This document shows, in pieces, positions 9,093 through 17,354 of a stretch of DNA of 34,820 nucleotides; the stretch's first letter is position 1; every line of letters begins with the position of its first letter. The translations under genes were made by a program, and so were the position numbers. The notes below the pieces were generated by a model that ran no database searches, was not told the origin of the DNA, and worked only from the letters and a program-made list of their open reading frames with translations. Where the stretch lies: the NCBI RefSeq assembly GCF_005233835.1, contig NZ_SZQA01000058.1, positions 1 through 34,820 of the forward strand, written 5' to 3'. Origin of the DNA: Herbidospora galbida. GTDB taxonomy: Bacteria; Actinomycetota; Actinomycetes; Streptosporangiales; Streptosporangiaceae.

Positions 9093-9730
9093 TCGAGCAG
9101 CGTCCGTTCGAGCACGGTGGTCACCCAGTCGGCCCACCGTTCCACGCCCCACCCCCGGTCGACCATCAGCGACTGGATCGCCGGTGTGCTGAACAGCGCC
9201 CAGATCACGTCGGCCGCCTCCGCCGTCGGCACACGCAGCCCTGGCTCCAACGACTCGGCGATCTTCGTCATGTCGATCAACCGGCGTTGCTCATAGGTCT
9301 GGTACGCCGCCGCGATCTCCGCGTCGCCCCCCGCCGCCACGTGGAAGGCGTGCATGAGCGGCAGGGCCTGTGGCATGCCCTCGACCACCACGTCGCGGAA
9401 GCGGCGCAGGGCCGTTCGCGCGTCGGGGGACTCCAGGACCTCGCGGAGCGGGGCGCGTTCGATCACCGGGACGGGGGCGTCGTCGCCGGCGAGGGTGCGG
9501 TCGACGGCGGCGAGCAGCAGTGAGGCCTTGCCGCCCTGGCCGTAGACCGTCTCCACCGACACCCCGGCGCGGGCGGCGACGTCTTTCATGGTCGTCGCGG
9601 CGTAGCCCTTCTCGACGAAGCACGTGGTCGCGGCCTCGATCACGGCCGCGTGGGTGCGCCGGGCCTGTTCTTCGCGCAGGGGCGAGCGGTAGCGCCTTGA
9701 CGGGTCGGGTTTTTTGGCTACAGTCATCAT
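9089..9730 (-). CDS. TetR-family transcriptional regulator
   Basis: About 213 residues. The N-terminal helix-turn-helix region reads AATTCFVEKGYAATTMKDVA followed by ARAGVSVETVYGQGG, typical of TetR proteins; the C-terminal ligand domain is unassigned. ATG codons lie at 9730 and 9727. The gene diverges from the SRPBCC-hemerythrin gene with only 49 bases between, so control of that gene and of itself is likely; a palindromic candidate operator fills the gap. No strong ribosome binding site is seen. Confidence 0.88.
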   Translation of the reverse strand: MMTVAKKPDPSRRYRSPLREEQARRTHAAVIEAATTCFVEKGYAATTMKDVAARAGVSVETVYGQGGKASLLLAAVDRTLAGDDAPVPVIERAPLREVLESPDARTALRRFRDVVVEGMPQALPLMHAFHVAAGGDAEIAAAYQTYEQRRLIDMTKIAESLEPGLRVPTAEAADVIWALFSTPAIQSLMVDRGWGVERWADWVTTVLERTLLD

Positions 9731-9761
9731 GTATCCAATCAAGTTCGACTGGTTCGAATAC
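9731..9761. promoter_or_regulatory. Candidate TetR operator, 31-bp imperfect palindrome
   Basis: The arms begin GTAT and end ATAC, and 10 of the 15 symmetric pairs match (GTAT, C, A, C, AGT mirrored). It occupies most of the gap between the divergent tetR-like gene and the SRPBCC-hemerythrin gene, where a TetR dimer would block both promoters. This is inference from symmetry and position. Confidence 0.5.
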
Positions 9762-9779
9762 TGTAGCAAAGGAGACGTC

Positions 9780-10955
9780 ATGGCGGCCACGACGACCGAA
9801 CCGCCCCAGGTCCTGCGTCCGGAGGGGAGCGTGTCGCGGGTCATCGCGGCCGATCCGTTACGCCTCTACGAATGGGTGGCCGACGTCACCCGTACACCCG
9901 AGTGGAGCCCCGAGACCCGGCGGTGCGACTGGCTCGGCGACGGGCGCGGGGTGGGCGCGCGGTTCGCGGGTCTCAACGTGTACGGCTTCTGGCGCTGGAC
10001 CCGCGAGTGCGAGGTCGTCGCCGCCGACCCCGGACGCGAGTTCGCGTTCCGCACCGTCCCCGAGGGCAAGATCACCGACTCGACGATCTGGAGCTACCGC
10101 TTCGAGCCCGTCGACGGCGGCACCCGGGTCACCCACGGCTACGAGATGGTGCGGCGCATGACGCTCGGTCAGCAGCGCGCGGCCGCCCTGATCATGCCCC
10201 GCCACCGCGACCGCCGCCCCGACATGGCCCGCTCGCTCGACCGCATGGCCGACCTCGCCGAGGGCCGCGCCGACGCCTGCCAGCCGTTCCTGGGCCAGGC
10301 CCACACGGCGGAGGGCCCCATCCCTCTCGGCACCATGTACGTGATGCACCACGCCTTCCGGCGAGACCTGCGCGACCTGTCCCGTGCGGTGCCCGCCACC
10401 CCGCTCACCGACCACGAGGTCTGGGCCGCCCTCGCCCGCCGCTGGACCGCCTTCGCCACCACCCTGCACCACCACCACACCATCGAGGACACCTCGATCT
10501 GGCCCCGCGTCCGGGAACGCGCCGACGTGGCCGCGACGATGGCCGCGATGGAGGCGGAGCACGACCTGATCGACCCGCTGCTCGACAAGTGCGCCGAGGG
10601 CTTCCGGGGGATGACCCTGATCCCCGACAACCGCACCCGCGAGAACCTGGCCGCCGACGTCGCCCGCTTCCGTCAGATGCTCGAAGACCACCTCGCCCAC
10701 GAGGAGACCGAGGCGCTGCCCCTCATCCAGCGCCACCTGTCGCTCGCGGCCTGGCAGGACAGCGAGAAGGCCGCGCAGGCGGAGTTCAAGTTCGCCGACC
10801 TCGCCTTCGCGCTGCCGTGGACGGCGCTGGAGGTCCCCCCGGAGACGTTCCGCATGGCCCTCGCCGACGGCGGGCCGATCCTCCGGCTGCTCCTGGCGCT
10901 GACCCGCCCCCGCTTCATGCGCGATCACCGCGTCGCGTTCAGGTGGGCGTCGTGA
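9780..10955 (+). CDS. SRPBCC domain fused to a hemerythrin-like HHE domain
   Basis: 391 residues in two parts. Residues about 12-150 are an SRPBCC (START/polyketide cyclase-like) fold, beginning with GSVSRVIAADPLRLYEWVAD and including the hydrophobic-pocket strands. Residues about 185-330 form a four-helix hemerythrin-like domain with candidate iron ligands His190/191, His230-233 with Glu236, His261, His304 and His307-Glu308/309. The first part could bind a hydrophobic ligand and the second a di-iron site that senses or carries oxygen or NO; both roles are inferred from the folds. A strong site AAAGGAG stands 6 bases before the ATG. Codon 27 is TTA (9858-9860). The next gene overlaps it by GTGA. 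Confidence 0.85.
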   Translation: MAATTTEPPQVLRPEGSVSRVIAADPLRLYEWVADVTRTPEWSPETRRCDWLGDGRGVGARFAGLNVYGFWRWTRECEVVAADPGREFAFRTVPEGKITDSTIWSYRFEPVDGGTRVTHGYEMVRRMTLGQQRAAALIMPRHRDRRPDMARSLDRMADLAEGRADACQPFLGQAHTAEGPIPLGTMYVMHHAFRRDLRDLSRAVPATPLTDHEVWAALARRWTAFATTLHHHHTIEDTSIWPRVRERADVAATMAAMEAEHDLIDPLLDKCAEGFRGMTLIPDNRTRENLAADVARFRQMLEDHLAHEETEALPLIQRHLSLAAWQDSEKAAQAEFKFADLAFALPWTALEVPPETFRMALADGGPILRLLLALTRPRFMRDHRVAFRWAS

Positions 10956-11251
10956 AGCGCCTGCTGACCGCTCCAGCCACTGTCGCGCTCGTCCTCGGCG
11001 CGTTCGCCACCCCGGCCGCCGCGGCCCCCTCGGGCTGTACGGGCCGCCACGAGTACAAGACCTACATCGTCGCCTGCACGACGGGCGACGGCGCCTACCG
11101 GGCCTGGATCACCTGCATGTCCTTCGCCGGCCCCGGCGGGATGGTCTGGCGCTCCACCACATACGGCCCGTGGGCCGCGCCCGGCCCCGGCTCGAACTCG
11201 GCGGCGACGTGCGGGGGCACGCCGCTCACGGCCGGCACTCAGTTCGGCTGA
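10952..11251 (+). CDS. Small secreted protein with four cysteines
   Basis: 99 residues with a clear Sec signal peptide: KR, a hydrophobic core up to about residue 21, and a cut expected after ATPAAAA. The mature part of about 75 residues has four Cys, enough for two disulfides, and is rich in Gly, Thr and Trp. No family is recognised. The GTG start overlaps the stop of the SRPBCC-hemerythrin gene as GTGA, so the two are translated together; a joint role is suggested by this only. Confidence 0.72.
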   Translation: MKRLLTAPATVALVLGAFATPAAAAPSGCTGRHEYKTYIVACTTGDGAYRAWITCMSFAGPGGMVWRSTTYGPWAAPGPGSNSAATCGGTPLTAGTQFG

Positions 11252-11445
11252 GCGCGCACCTCGGCGTACACGTTGACCAGCAGCTCCCGGAACGACCGGT
11301 ACCCCGCCTCCCATTCGCCGTCGGGGGTGACGATCTCGGGGTCGAGCAGGACGACCTGCCCCTTGTTTCAGTCGGAGACATGGAGCGTGGCGGCCAGGCA
11401 TTCGGACCGGAAACGGAGCGTGCAGTCCTGCTCCCACCCGCTCAT
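11239..11445 (-). pseudogene. Remnant of an SMI1/KNR4-like (SUKH) protein
   Basis: Read on the minus strand, about 25 codons (MSGWEQDCTLRFRSEC...HVSD) are followed by an in-frame TGA at 11370-11368 and then 42 codons including VVLLDPEIVTPDGEWEAGYR and SFRELLVNVYAEV. The second part resembles the C-terminus of actinobacterial SMI1/KNR4 proteins, where DGEW and a SFxELL segment recur. The front of the gene is missing: the upstream region belongs to the MazG-Nudix gene. The broken frame and the lost 5' part argue for a decayed gene. Family assignment is from memory of the motif and moderate. Confidence 0.4.
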
Positions 11446-11457
11446 TCCGGCACCCTG

Positions 11458-12216
11458 GTGACCGTGACCGACAAAGCGTCGCCCCCGAGCGACCTCACCT
11501 GGCAGCAGCTGGCCGGTCTGGTGGACTGGCTCGACCGGTCGACCCCCGACGGCCCGGAACGCCCCCTCCTGCGCGTTCTCAAGATCACCGAGGAGGCGGG
11601 CGAGGCCGCCGAGGCCGTGATCGGCCTGCTGGGCCACAACCCCCGCAAGGGCCGCACCCACACCCGTCAGGACGTCGTGGACGAACTGTGCGACGTCGCC
11701 CTCAGCGCCCTGATCGCGCTCGCCTCCTTCGGCGACGACCCACGGGGGGACTACGAGGCCCACGTGGCGAAGGTCGCCGCACGGGCCGGGGTGACGGTCC
11801 GGCCACGGCCGCCGAGGTTCCCCGTCTCCGTCAAGGGCGTCGTCGTCCGCGACGACCGCGTCCTGCTGCTCCGCAACGAACGGGACGAATGGGAGCTCCC
11901 CGGCGGCCGGCTCGAACTCGGTGAGGACCCGGTCGGCTGCCTGGGCCGGGAGATCAGGGAGGAGACCGGCTGGGAGGTCGAGGTCGGTCCCATCCTCGAC
12001 TCGTGGCAGTACCACGTCTTCGAGGGCGCCGACGTCCTGATCGTCACCTACGGCGTCACGGTCGGCGACGGCCGGCGACCGGTCCTCAGCCACGAACACC
12101 GGGAGATCGGCCTGTTCACCGAGCCCGAAGTCGCCGCCCTCCGCATGCCGGAGAACTACAAGCGCTCGATCGCCGCCTGGTTCGCCCGGAAAGACGAAAG
12201 GCCGCGGCCGTCGTGA
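11458..12216 (+). CDS. MazG-like pyrophosphohydrolase fused to a Nudix hydrolase
   Basis: About 252 residues in two enzyme domains. Residues about 12-110 are MazG-like: EEAGEAAEAV and DELCDVALSA give the EExxE and DExxD metal sites that cut nucleoside triphosphates to monophosphate and PPi. Residues about 120-245 are a Nudix domain with the full box, GRLELGE then REIREETGW. The fusion suggests house-cleaning of abnormal nucleotides; the substrate is unknown. Start is GTG at 11458 or 11464, neither with a clear ribosome binding site. Confidence 0.88.
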   Translation: MTVTDKASPPSDLTWQQLAGLVDWLDRSTPDGPERPLLRVLKITEEAGEAAEAVIGLLGHNPRKGRTHTRQDVVDELCDVALSALIALASFGDDPRGDYEAHVAKVAARAGVTVRPRPPRFPVSVKGVVVRDDRVLLLRNERDEWELPGGRLELGEDPVGCLGREIREETGWEVEVGPILDSWQYHVFEGADVLIVTYGVTVGDGRRPVLSHEHREIGLFTEPEVAALRMPENYKRSIAAWFARKDERPRPS

Positions 12217-12336
12217 AAGGTGACGATCAGAGCGCGAACTTGCCACCTGCACGGATCGGATCCACGTCCTCGGTGATCGTCTTAAGGTGGAGATTCGTTC
12301 TGGCCTGGGTGACTTTGGACTGATCGGAGCTTGCCG

Positions 12337-13038
12337 GTGATCAGAGGTGTGATGTTCGACTTCTCCGGGACGTTGCTTCGCATCGAATCCACGGAACAGT
12401 GGCTGAGGGGCGTTCTCGGTGAGGCGGCTTGCACGATCGAGGAGTCTGAGATCACCGCATGCGCCGACCGCCTGACCGTGGCCGGAGCACTGCCTGGCGG
12501 GCCGCCGCCTCGTGAGGTGCCTCGGCATCTGCTCGACCTGTGGCGTACCCGCGATCTGACCGCTGAGCACCATCGCGCGGCCTACACCGCTTTGGCGCGC
12601 GAAGCCCGGCTCCCGGACGACGCCCTGGCCGAGGCCCTGTACGACCGGTCCTGTCATCCGGTCGCCTGGCAGCCCTACCCCGACGCCGAACAGACCCTCC
12701 GGCAGCTACGGCGTCGTGGCGTGTCCACAGCTGTCGTCAGCAACATCGGCTGGGACCTGCGCCCCGTCTTCGACTTCCACGGCCTGGCTCCGTACGTCGA
12801 CGTGTTCCTGCTGTCCTACGAGATCGGGATCGAGAAGCCCGACCCGCGAATCTTCCGCACCGCCTGCGACAAACTCGATCTGCCGCCCACCGACGTCCTC
12901 ATGGTGGGAGACGATCGCGTGACCGACACCGGCGCCGCCGCCCTCGGCTGCCCCGTCCACCTCGTCGACCACCTGCCGGTAGATGAACGACCAGACTCCC
13001 TGGCCCGGATTCTCGACATGATCACGCCCGAAGGCTGA
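12337..13038 (+). CDS. HAD-superfamily hydrolase
   Basis: 233 residues with the four HAD motifs: I FDFSGTL (nucleophile Asp, with Ser where Asp is usual at the second acid position), II VSNIGWD, III the Lys in GIEKPDPRIF, and IV GDDRVTDTGAA. A helical cap lies between I and II. These enzymes remove phosphate from small molecules or act as dehalogenases; the variant second residue makes the exact reaction uncertain. The GTG at 12337 is preferred because GGAG stands 7 bases before it; a TTG at 12331 would crowd that site. Confidence 0.85.
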   Translation: MIRGVMFDFSGTLLRIESTEQWLRGVLGEAACTIEESEITACADRLTVAGALPGGPPPREVPRHLLDLWRTRDLTAEHHRAAYTALAREARLPDDALAEALYDRSCHPVAWQPYPDAEQTLRQLRRRGVSTAVVSNIGWDLRPVFDFHGLAPYVDVFLLSYEIGIEKPDPRIFRTACDKLDLPPTDVLMVGDDRVTDTGAAALGCPVHLVDHLPVDERPDSLARILDMITPEG

Positions 13039-13062
13039 GCCGAAGTTCGCACCTGCCAGCTC

Positions 13063-13452
13063 GTGATCCACGCGACCGCCGACCCGCGAAGCGGGAGCAC
13101 GCAGACGACGCTGCGCTACCTGTTCCGCCACTGCGTGCAGGCCGACTGCACCACCACCGTCCCGGCCGACATATGGCGCGAGTCCCTCGATGACCGGCTC
13201 ATCACTTACCAGACCGGCGTCGACCTCGACGGATACGTCTGGGGCGTCGACTGGCAGCTGCTCTATCCCGGGGCCACGCTCGTCACCGACTCGCCGACCG
13301 CCCAGCGCTGGGCCGCAGCCGTCGGCATCGACTTCCACGAGGTCCGGATCCAGACCAACGCCCACGATCTGACCCTGGTCTTCTCCGACCTGAAGATCGA
13401 AGAACTCCCGTCAGAATGGCAGGGACCCGGCCACAAGCTGCCGATTCGATAG
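13063..13452 (+). CDS. Protein of unknown function
   Basis: 129 residues, GTG start at 13063, no visible ribosome binding site. It is in the same frame as the HAD gene, separated by a single TGA and eight sense codons. The sequence is soluble-looking with a mix of strands and contains the repeated Trp/Asp patterns DIWRESLDD and WGVDWQL. I do not recognise it with certainty; similar proteins are common in actinomycetes as hypothetical proteins. A link to the HAD protein is suggested only by position. Confidence 0.6.
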   Translation: MIHATADPRSGSTQTTLRYLFRHCVQADCTTTVPADIWRESLDDRLITYQTGVDLDGYVWGVDWQLLYPGATLVTDSPTAQRWAAAVGIDFHEVRIQTNAHDLTLVFSDLKIEELPSEWQGPGHKLPIR

Positions 13453-13518
13453 GCGTCGGAGGTCGCACGGGTCCTGAGGTCTGACATCGGCGGAGCTTGA
13501 GAGGTCCGATGCGACATA

Positions 13519-13561
13519 CGGAAGCCCGTGGCAAGGCACAGAACCTTGCCACGGGCTTCCG
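13519..13561. terminator. Strong hairpin after glnA
   Basis: CGGAAGCCCGTGGCAAGG (13519-13536) pairs perfectly with CCTTGCCACGGGCTTCCG (13544-13561) around a 7-base loop. The 18-bp stem lies 18 bases beyond the glnA stop and faces the unknown gene at 13063-13452 from the other side, so it may end both. No T-run follows on either strand, as is usual in actinomycetes. Confidence 0.8.
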
Positions 13562-13578
13562 AACGTCAAGATCGTCGA

Positions 13579-15003
13579 TCACACGTCGTAGTAGAGCTCG
13601 AACTCGTGCGGGTGCGGGCGCAGCCGGATCGGGTCGATCTCGTTCTCGCGCTTGTACGCGATCCACGTCTCGATCAGGTCAGGCGTGAACACGCCACCCT
13701 CGAGCAGGTAGTCGTGGTCGGCCTCAAGCGCGTCGAGCACCTCAGGCAGAGACCCCGGAACCTGCGGAACCGAACGGGCCTCCTCCGGCGGAAGCTCGTA
13801 GAGGTCCTTGTCGACCGGCTCCGGCGGCTCGATCTTGTTGCGGATGCCGTCGATGCCGGCCATCAGCATGGCCGCGAACGCGAAGTACGGGTTGCACGAC
13901 GGGTCGGGCACCCGGAACTCGATGCGCTTGGCCTTGGGGTTCGACCCGGTGATCGGGATGCGGACGCACGCCGACCGGTTGCGCTGCGAGTAGACCAGGT
14001 TCACCGGCGCCTCGTAGCCCGGCACGAGACGGTGGTAGCTGTTCACCGTCGGGTTCGTGAAGGCCAGCAGCGACGGCGCGTGCTTCAGGAGCCCGCCGAT
14101 GTAGTAGCGCGCGATGTCGGACAGGCCCGCGTAGCCGACCTCGTCGTAGAACAGCGGCTCGCCGTCCTTCCACAGCGACTGGTGGCAGTGCATGCCCGAG
14201 CCGTTGTCGCCGAAGATGGGCTTCGGCATGAAGGTGACCGTGTGGCCGAACTCGAGGGCCGTGCTCTTGATGATGTACTTGTACAGCATCAGCTTGTCGG
14301 CGGTCTTGAGCAGCGTGCCGAAACGGAAGTCGATCTCGGCCTGGCCGGCGGTGCCGACCTCGTGGTGCTGCATCTCGGTCTCGATGCCCGAGTCGATCAG
14401 CCGGCGGACCATCTCCGACCGCAGGTCGGTGAAGTGGTCCATCGGCGGGACCGGGAAGTAGCCGCCCTTGTAGCGCGGCTTGTAGCCCAGGTTGCCGCCC
14501 TCGGTCGCGGTGCCGGTGTTCCAGGCGCCCTCGATCGAGTCGATGTAGTAGAACGACGAATGCTGGTTGGTCTGGAAGCGCACGTCGTCGAAGATGTAGA
14601 ACTCGGCCTCGGGGCCGAAGTAGACCGTGTCGGCGATGCCGGTGCCCTTGAGGTACTCCTCGGCCTTGCGCGCCACGTTACGCGGGTCGCGGCTGTACGC
14701 CTCGCCGGTCAGCGGGTCGTGCACGAAGAAGTTGATGTTGAGCGTCTTGTGCTGGCGGAACGGGTCGATCACAGCCGTCGACGGGTCGGGCAGCAGCAGC
14801 ATGTCCGACTCGTGGATGGCCTGGAAACCTCGGATGGACGACCCGTCGAACATGAGGCCGTCGGAGAAGACATTCGGGCCGAAGTTCTCGACGGGGAAAG
14901 TGAAGTGGTGAGTCGTCCCCGGCAGGTCGGTGAACCTGACGTCAACGAACTGCACGCCTTCGTCCCGGATGTACGACAGGACGTCGTCGGCGGAGTTAAA
15001 CAC
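13579..15003 (-). CDS. glnA: Glutamine synthetase type I
   Basis: 474 residues, the standard length for actinobacterial GlnA. It joins glutamate and ammonia to glutamine using ATP. Visible motifs: DGSSIRGF near the N-terminus, the ATP-site [12 protein letters not shown], the active-site loop around [10 protein letters not shown], and the adenylylation site in [10 protein letters not shown] (Tyr402, codon 13798-13800), the target of GlnE. The start is GTG at 15003 ([12 protein letters not shown]) with GGGAGG 7 bases upstream; the longer frame to 15084 is not coding. Four GlnR-like boxes lie 53-90 bases upstream, indicating nitrogen control. Confidence 0.97.
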   Translation of the reverse strand: MFNSADDVLSYIRDEGVQFVDVRFTDLPGTTHHFTFPVENFGPNVFSDGLMFDGSSIRGFQAIHESDMLLLPDPSTAVIDPFRQHKTLNINFFVHDPLTGEAYSRDPRNVARKAEEYLKGTGIADTVYFGPEAEFYIFDDVRFQTNQHSSFYYIDSIEGAWNTGTATEGGNLGYKPRYKGGYFPVPPMDHFTDLRSEMVRRLIDSGIETEMQHHEVGTAGQAEIDFRFGTLLKTADKLMLYKYIIKSTALEFGHTVTFMPKPIFGDNGSGMHCHQSLWKDGEPLFYDEVGYAGLSDIARYYIGGLLKHAPSLLAFTNPTVNSYHRLVPGYEAPVNLVYSQRNRSACVRIPITGSNPKAKRIEFRVPDPSCNPYFAFAAMLMAGIDGIRNKIEPPEPVDKDLYELPPEEARSVPQVPGSLPEVLDALEADHDYLLEGGVFTPDLIETWIAYKRENEIDPIRLRPHPHEFELYYDV

Positions 15004-15055
15004 TCTCGAACCTCCCAGGGGCACTGGCTTAGCAGACTGAAAGTAGGACTGTGCC

Positions 15056-15093
15056 GTTACCGTCGGGTGTCTCGTTTGTTTCACACGTGTTAA
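15056..15093 (-). promoter_or_regulatory. GlnR-type operator array of glnA
   Basis: Reading the minus strand from 15093: TTAAC-n6-GAAAC-n6-GACAC-n6-GTAAC. Four 5-base boxes repeat every 11 bases, matching the published GlnR pattern gTnAC-n6-GaAAC repeated in tandem. The array ends 53 bases before the glnA GTG. A TANNNT sequence, TACTTT, lies downstream at 15045-15040 and could be the -10. Binding by GlnR is inferred. Confidence 0.75.
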
Positions 15094-15191
15094 TGGGAAG
15101 CACGCTGTCGAAACCTGACCGCAGGGTGTAACTACCGGCGTCGCCGCAGGTCATCGTGACGACCGAATAGAGCGGCCATTACTCTGGAGTC

Positions 15192-15644
15192 ATGAGCAAA
15201 GAGCCCCGCTGGACGCAGACCTGGTTGAGCGGCACGCCCGCCGTTCAAGACTATCCGGGACAGCGGCTGGGCCTGCCTGAGCAGGGTAAAGGTTCGATTG
15301 CCCGATTCGTCAGGCGCCTTGGGGCGCTGCTCATCGACTGGCTCATCTGCGCGTGGGCGATCAGCCAGGGGCTCCTCCGGCTGACCGGCACCGACGCCGC
15401 CCTGGTCACCATCGGCATTCTCGCCCTCGAATACATCCTGCTCGTCGGCACGATGGGCATGACCTTCGGCATGCGCCTGGTCAACATCAGGGTCGCCACC
15501 CTCGACGGCGGCCAGCCGTCGGCGAAGGCGGTGCTGATCCGCACGGTCCTGCTCATCCTGGCGGTCCCGGCCCTGATCTTCGACAAAGACCAGCGCGGGC
15601 TGCACGACCGCTTCGCCGGCACCGTCGTCGTCCGGGAGAAGTAA
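15192..15644 (+). CDS. RDD-family membrane protein
   Basis: 150 residues with three membrane segments at about 42-60, 68-92 and 112-132. The conserved RDD residues are present: Arg in FVRRLGALLIDW with its Asp, and the closing KDQRGLHDRFAGT. RDD proteins are integral membrane proteins, some tied to sodium or solute transport; the cargo here is unknown. The N-terminal 30 residues are cytoplasmic and polar. ATG at 15192 has GGAG 5 bases upstream. It is divergent from glnA and could share its control region. Confidence 0.85.
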   Translation: MSKEPRWTQTWLSGTPAVQDYPGQRLGLPEQGKGSIARFVRRLGALLIDWLICAWAISQGLLRLTGTDAALVTIGILALEYILLVGTMGMTFGMRLVNIRVATLDGGQPSAKAVLIRTVLLILAVPALIFDKDQRGLHDRFAGTVVVREK

Positions 15645-15735
15645 AAGCTTCCGGTCCGTTACGGCTCCGCCCACCCCGGCCCCGACCGAAGCTCCCGGCC
15701 GGGCGCCGCATCCGGCGCCGACCGGCCGCGCGGGT

Positions 15736-16512
15736 TCAGGGGGAGACGACCCGGAAGATCACGGTTCCCGGGAAGTGCCGGCCACGGAGGGGACTCCAGC
15801 CGCCCCACACGCGGTCGTGTCCCTCGGGCCACGAAGGCTCGATGAGCTCGTCGAGCCGCAGCCCCGCCCCCGTGATCGCGGCGACCCAGTCGCCCATCGT
15901 GCGGTGGTGTTCCACGTAGGTCACCTCGCCCGCCTCGTTCCGCTCCAGGTAGGGCGTGCGGTCGAAGTAGGAGCGGTCGCTGGTCAGGCCCCCGGGGCCC
16001 GGGTCGTCGGGGAAGGCCCACCGGATCGGGTGGGACACGGCGAAGACGAACTGTCCGCCCGGCTTCAGCACCCGGGCGACCTCGCGCAGCGCCCCGGCCG
16101 CGTCGGCGACGAACGGCATGGCCCCGAAGGCCGAGCAGGCCAGGTCGAAGGTGTCGGCGAGGAAGGGGATCTTCTCGGCGTCGGCCTGCACGACCGGCAG
16201 GGTCGTACCGAGATCGAGGTCGATGCGGCGGGAGTGCTGCAACTGCCGGTGCGAGACGTCGAAGGCCGCCACCGAGGCGCCCCGGGCGGCGAGGTGGCGG
16301 CCGCACTGGCCCGCGCCGCAGCCGACCTCCAGGATCGACAGGCCGCGCACATCGCCCAGCAGGCCCGCCTCGGCCTCGTCGAGCCCTTCGGGGCACCAGA
16401 CGAACCCGTCGTCACGCAGGAACGCGCCGTGCTCGGCCTGGTAGTCGTCGGCCGCGGAGTCCCAGTAGCCCCGGTTGGCCCGGGATGAGATCGGACTGTC
16501 CGGGATGGTCAC
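15736..16512 (-). CDS. SAM-dependent methyltransferase, class I
   Basis: 258 residues. The SAM-binding motif I is ILEVGCGAGQCGRHL at about residues 60-74, followed by the acidic strand end AAFDVS and motif IV around FDLACSAFGAMPF, then LKPGG. This is the UbiE/Methyltransf_11 type; the substrate is unknown. The GTG start at 16512 overlaps the stop of the DUF4191 gene as GTGA, so the two are translationally coupled. The C-terminus WGGWSPLRGRHFPG is typical of actinomycete members. Confidence 0.9.
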   Translation of the reverse strand: MTIPDSPISSRANRGYWDSAADDYQAEHGAFLRDDGFVWCPEGLDEAEAGLLGDVRGLSILEVGCGAGQCGRHLAARGASVAAFDVSHRQLQHSRRIDLDLGTTLPVVQADAEKIPFLADTFDLACSAFGAMPFVADAAGALREVARVLKPGGQFVFAVSHPIRWAFPDDPGPGGLTSDRSYFDRTPYLERNEAGEVTYVEHHRTMGDWVAAITGAGLRLDELIEPSWPEGHDRVWGGWSPLRGRHFPGTVIFRVVSP

Positions 16513-17186
16513 CGGGGGCGGACGCCCTTCGGCAGCCGCGCGCCCTTGGGCAGCGGACCCTTCGGCATCGGGATCGACGGGGTCAGCGCGCGCATGCGGT
16601 TGTTGACCTCGGAGACGGCCGGCTTCTTCAGGTTGCGCGGCAGCTTCATCAGGTGGCGCTGCAGCTTGGCCAGCGGAACCTGACCCTCGCCGTCGCCGCA
16701 CTGCACGTCGTAGACCGGCACGTCGATGGCGACCCGCTGGACCCGCTTCTTCTCGGCCACCAGCATCTTCTGGACGCGGGTGCCGGGGCCCTCGGAGACG
16801 AGGATCACGCCGGGGTAGCCGACGAGGCGGAAGACGAGGTCCTGCTCACGGTTGACCGCGACCGGCTTCTCCTCGACCATCCAGTTGCCGCGCATGCCCT
16901 GCAGGATCGCGTAGACCGCGCCGGGCTGGCCGTCGAGCAGCGAGTACTGCGCGCGCTGCGCGAACCGGCCGAACAGCAGCATGCCGGCCAGCAGCGCGAC
17001 CGGGATGCCGAGGATCAGCACATACCAGAACGCGCCGGTCAGCAGGCCGATGACCACCGCCAGCGCGATCACCGCGACGACCGTCGCGTATACGATCGGC
17101 ATCCCCTTGGGGTTGGCCTTCTTGATGATCTGAGCGACCATCCGGAGTTGCTTGATGCGGCCTGGGTTCGCCGAGTCCTTCGCCAT
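16509..17186 (-). CDS. DUF4191 family membrane protein
   Basis: 225 residues. Two membrane segments lie close together at about 30-50 and 55-76, then a soluble domain with the conserved YPGVILVSEGP and KRVQRVAIDVPVYDVQ, and a basic Pro/Lys/Gly tail. The function is unknown; the family is commonly found next to lipA in actinomycetes, but here a sugar cassette lies between. Start at ATG 17186 is supported by TATCCT (17199-17194) at leaderless spacing; a GTG-type extension upstream is unlikely. Confidence 0.85.
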   Translation of the reverse strand: MAKDSANPGRIKQLRMVAQIIKKANPKGMPIVYATVVAVIALAVVIGLLTGAFWYVLILGIPVALLAGMLLFGRFAQRAQYSLLDGQPGAVYAILQGMRGNWMVEEKPVAVNREQDLVFRLVGYPGVILVSEGPGTRVQKMLVAEKKRVQRVAIDVPVYDVQCGDGEGQVPLAKLQRHLMKLPRNLKKPAVSEVNNRMRALTPSIPMPKGPLPKGARLPKGVRPR

Positions 17187-17193
17187 GCCCTGA

Positions 17194-17199
17194 AGGATA
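17194..17199 (-). promoter_or_regulatory. Leaderless-type promoter of the DUF4191 gene
   Basis: TATCCT on the minus strand, 7 bases before the ATG at 17186. A -35-like TTCACG lies 18 bases upstream of it. Spacing predicts transcription from about the start codon. Confidence 0.5.
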
Positions 17200-17354
17200 C
17201 AAATCCCGGGCTCCAATCGTGAAAACGAGAAGCGAGACGCGGACGGCCGCAGGCCGGCTGTGGCTCGCGCGATGGAGTCGTGGAAGCCCGCCGACCGGGG
17301 GCGTAGTTATAAAACCGTAATAAATCTCGGTGTGATCCCCCTTCGCGCGGGCAG

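Noticed and set aside
12283-12288. TAAGGT as a -10 for the HAD gene
   Set aside because: No acceptable -35 and too far from the start codon for a leaderless transcript.
11368-12657. 429-codon minus-strand frame over the MazG-Nudix gene
   Set aside because: It is a shadow; only its last ~25 codons show protein-like sequence and are reported as the SMI1/KNR4-like remnant.
15004-15084. N-terminal extension of glnA up to 15084
   Set aside because: The GTG at 15003 has a strong ribosome binding site and gives the standard 474-residue protein; the extension covers the promoter region.
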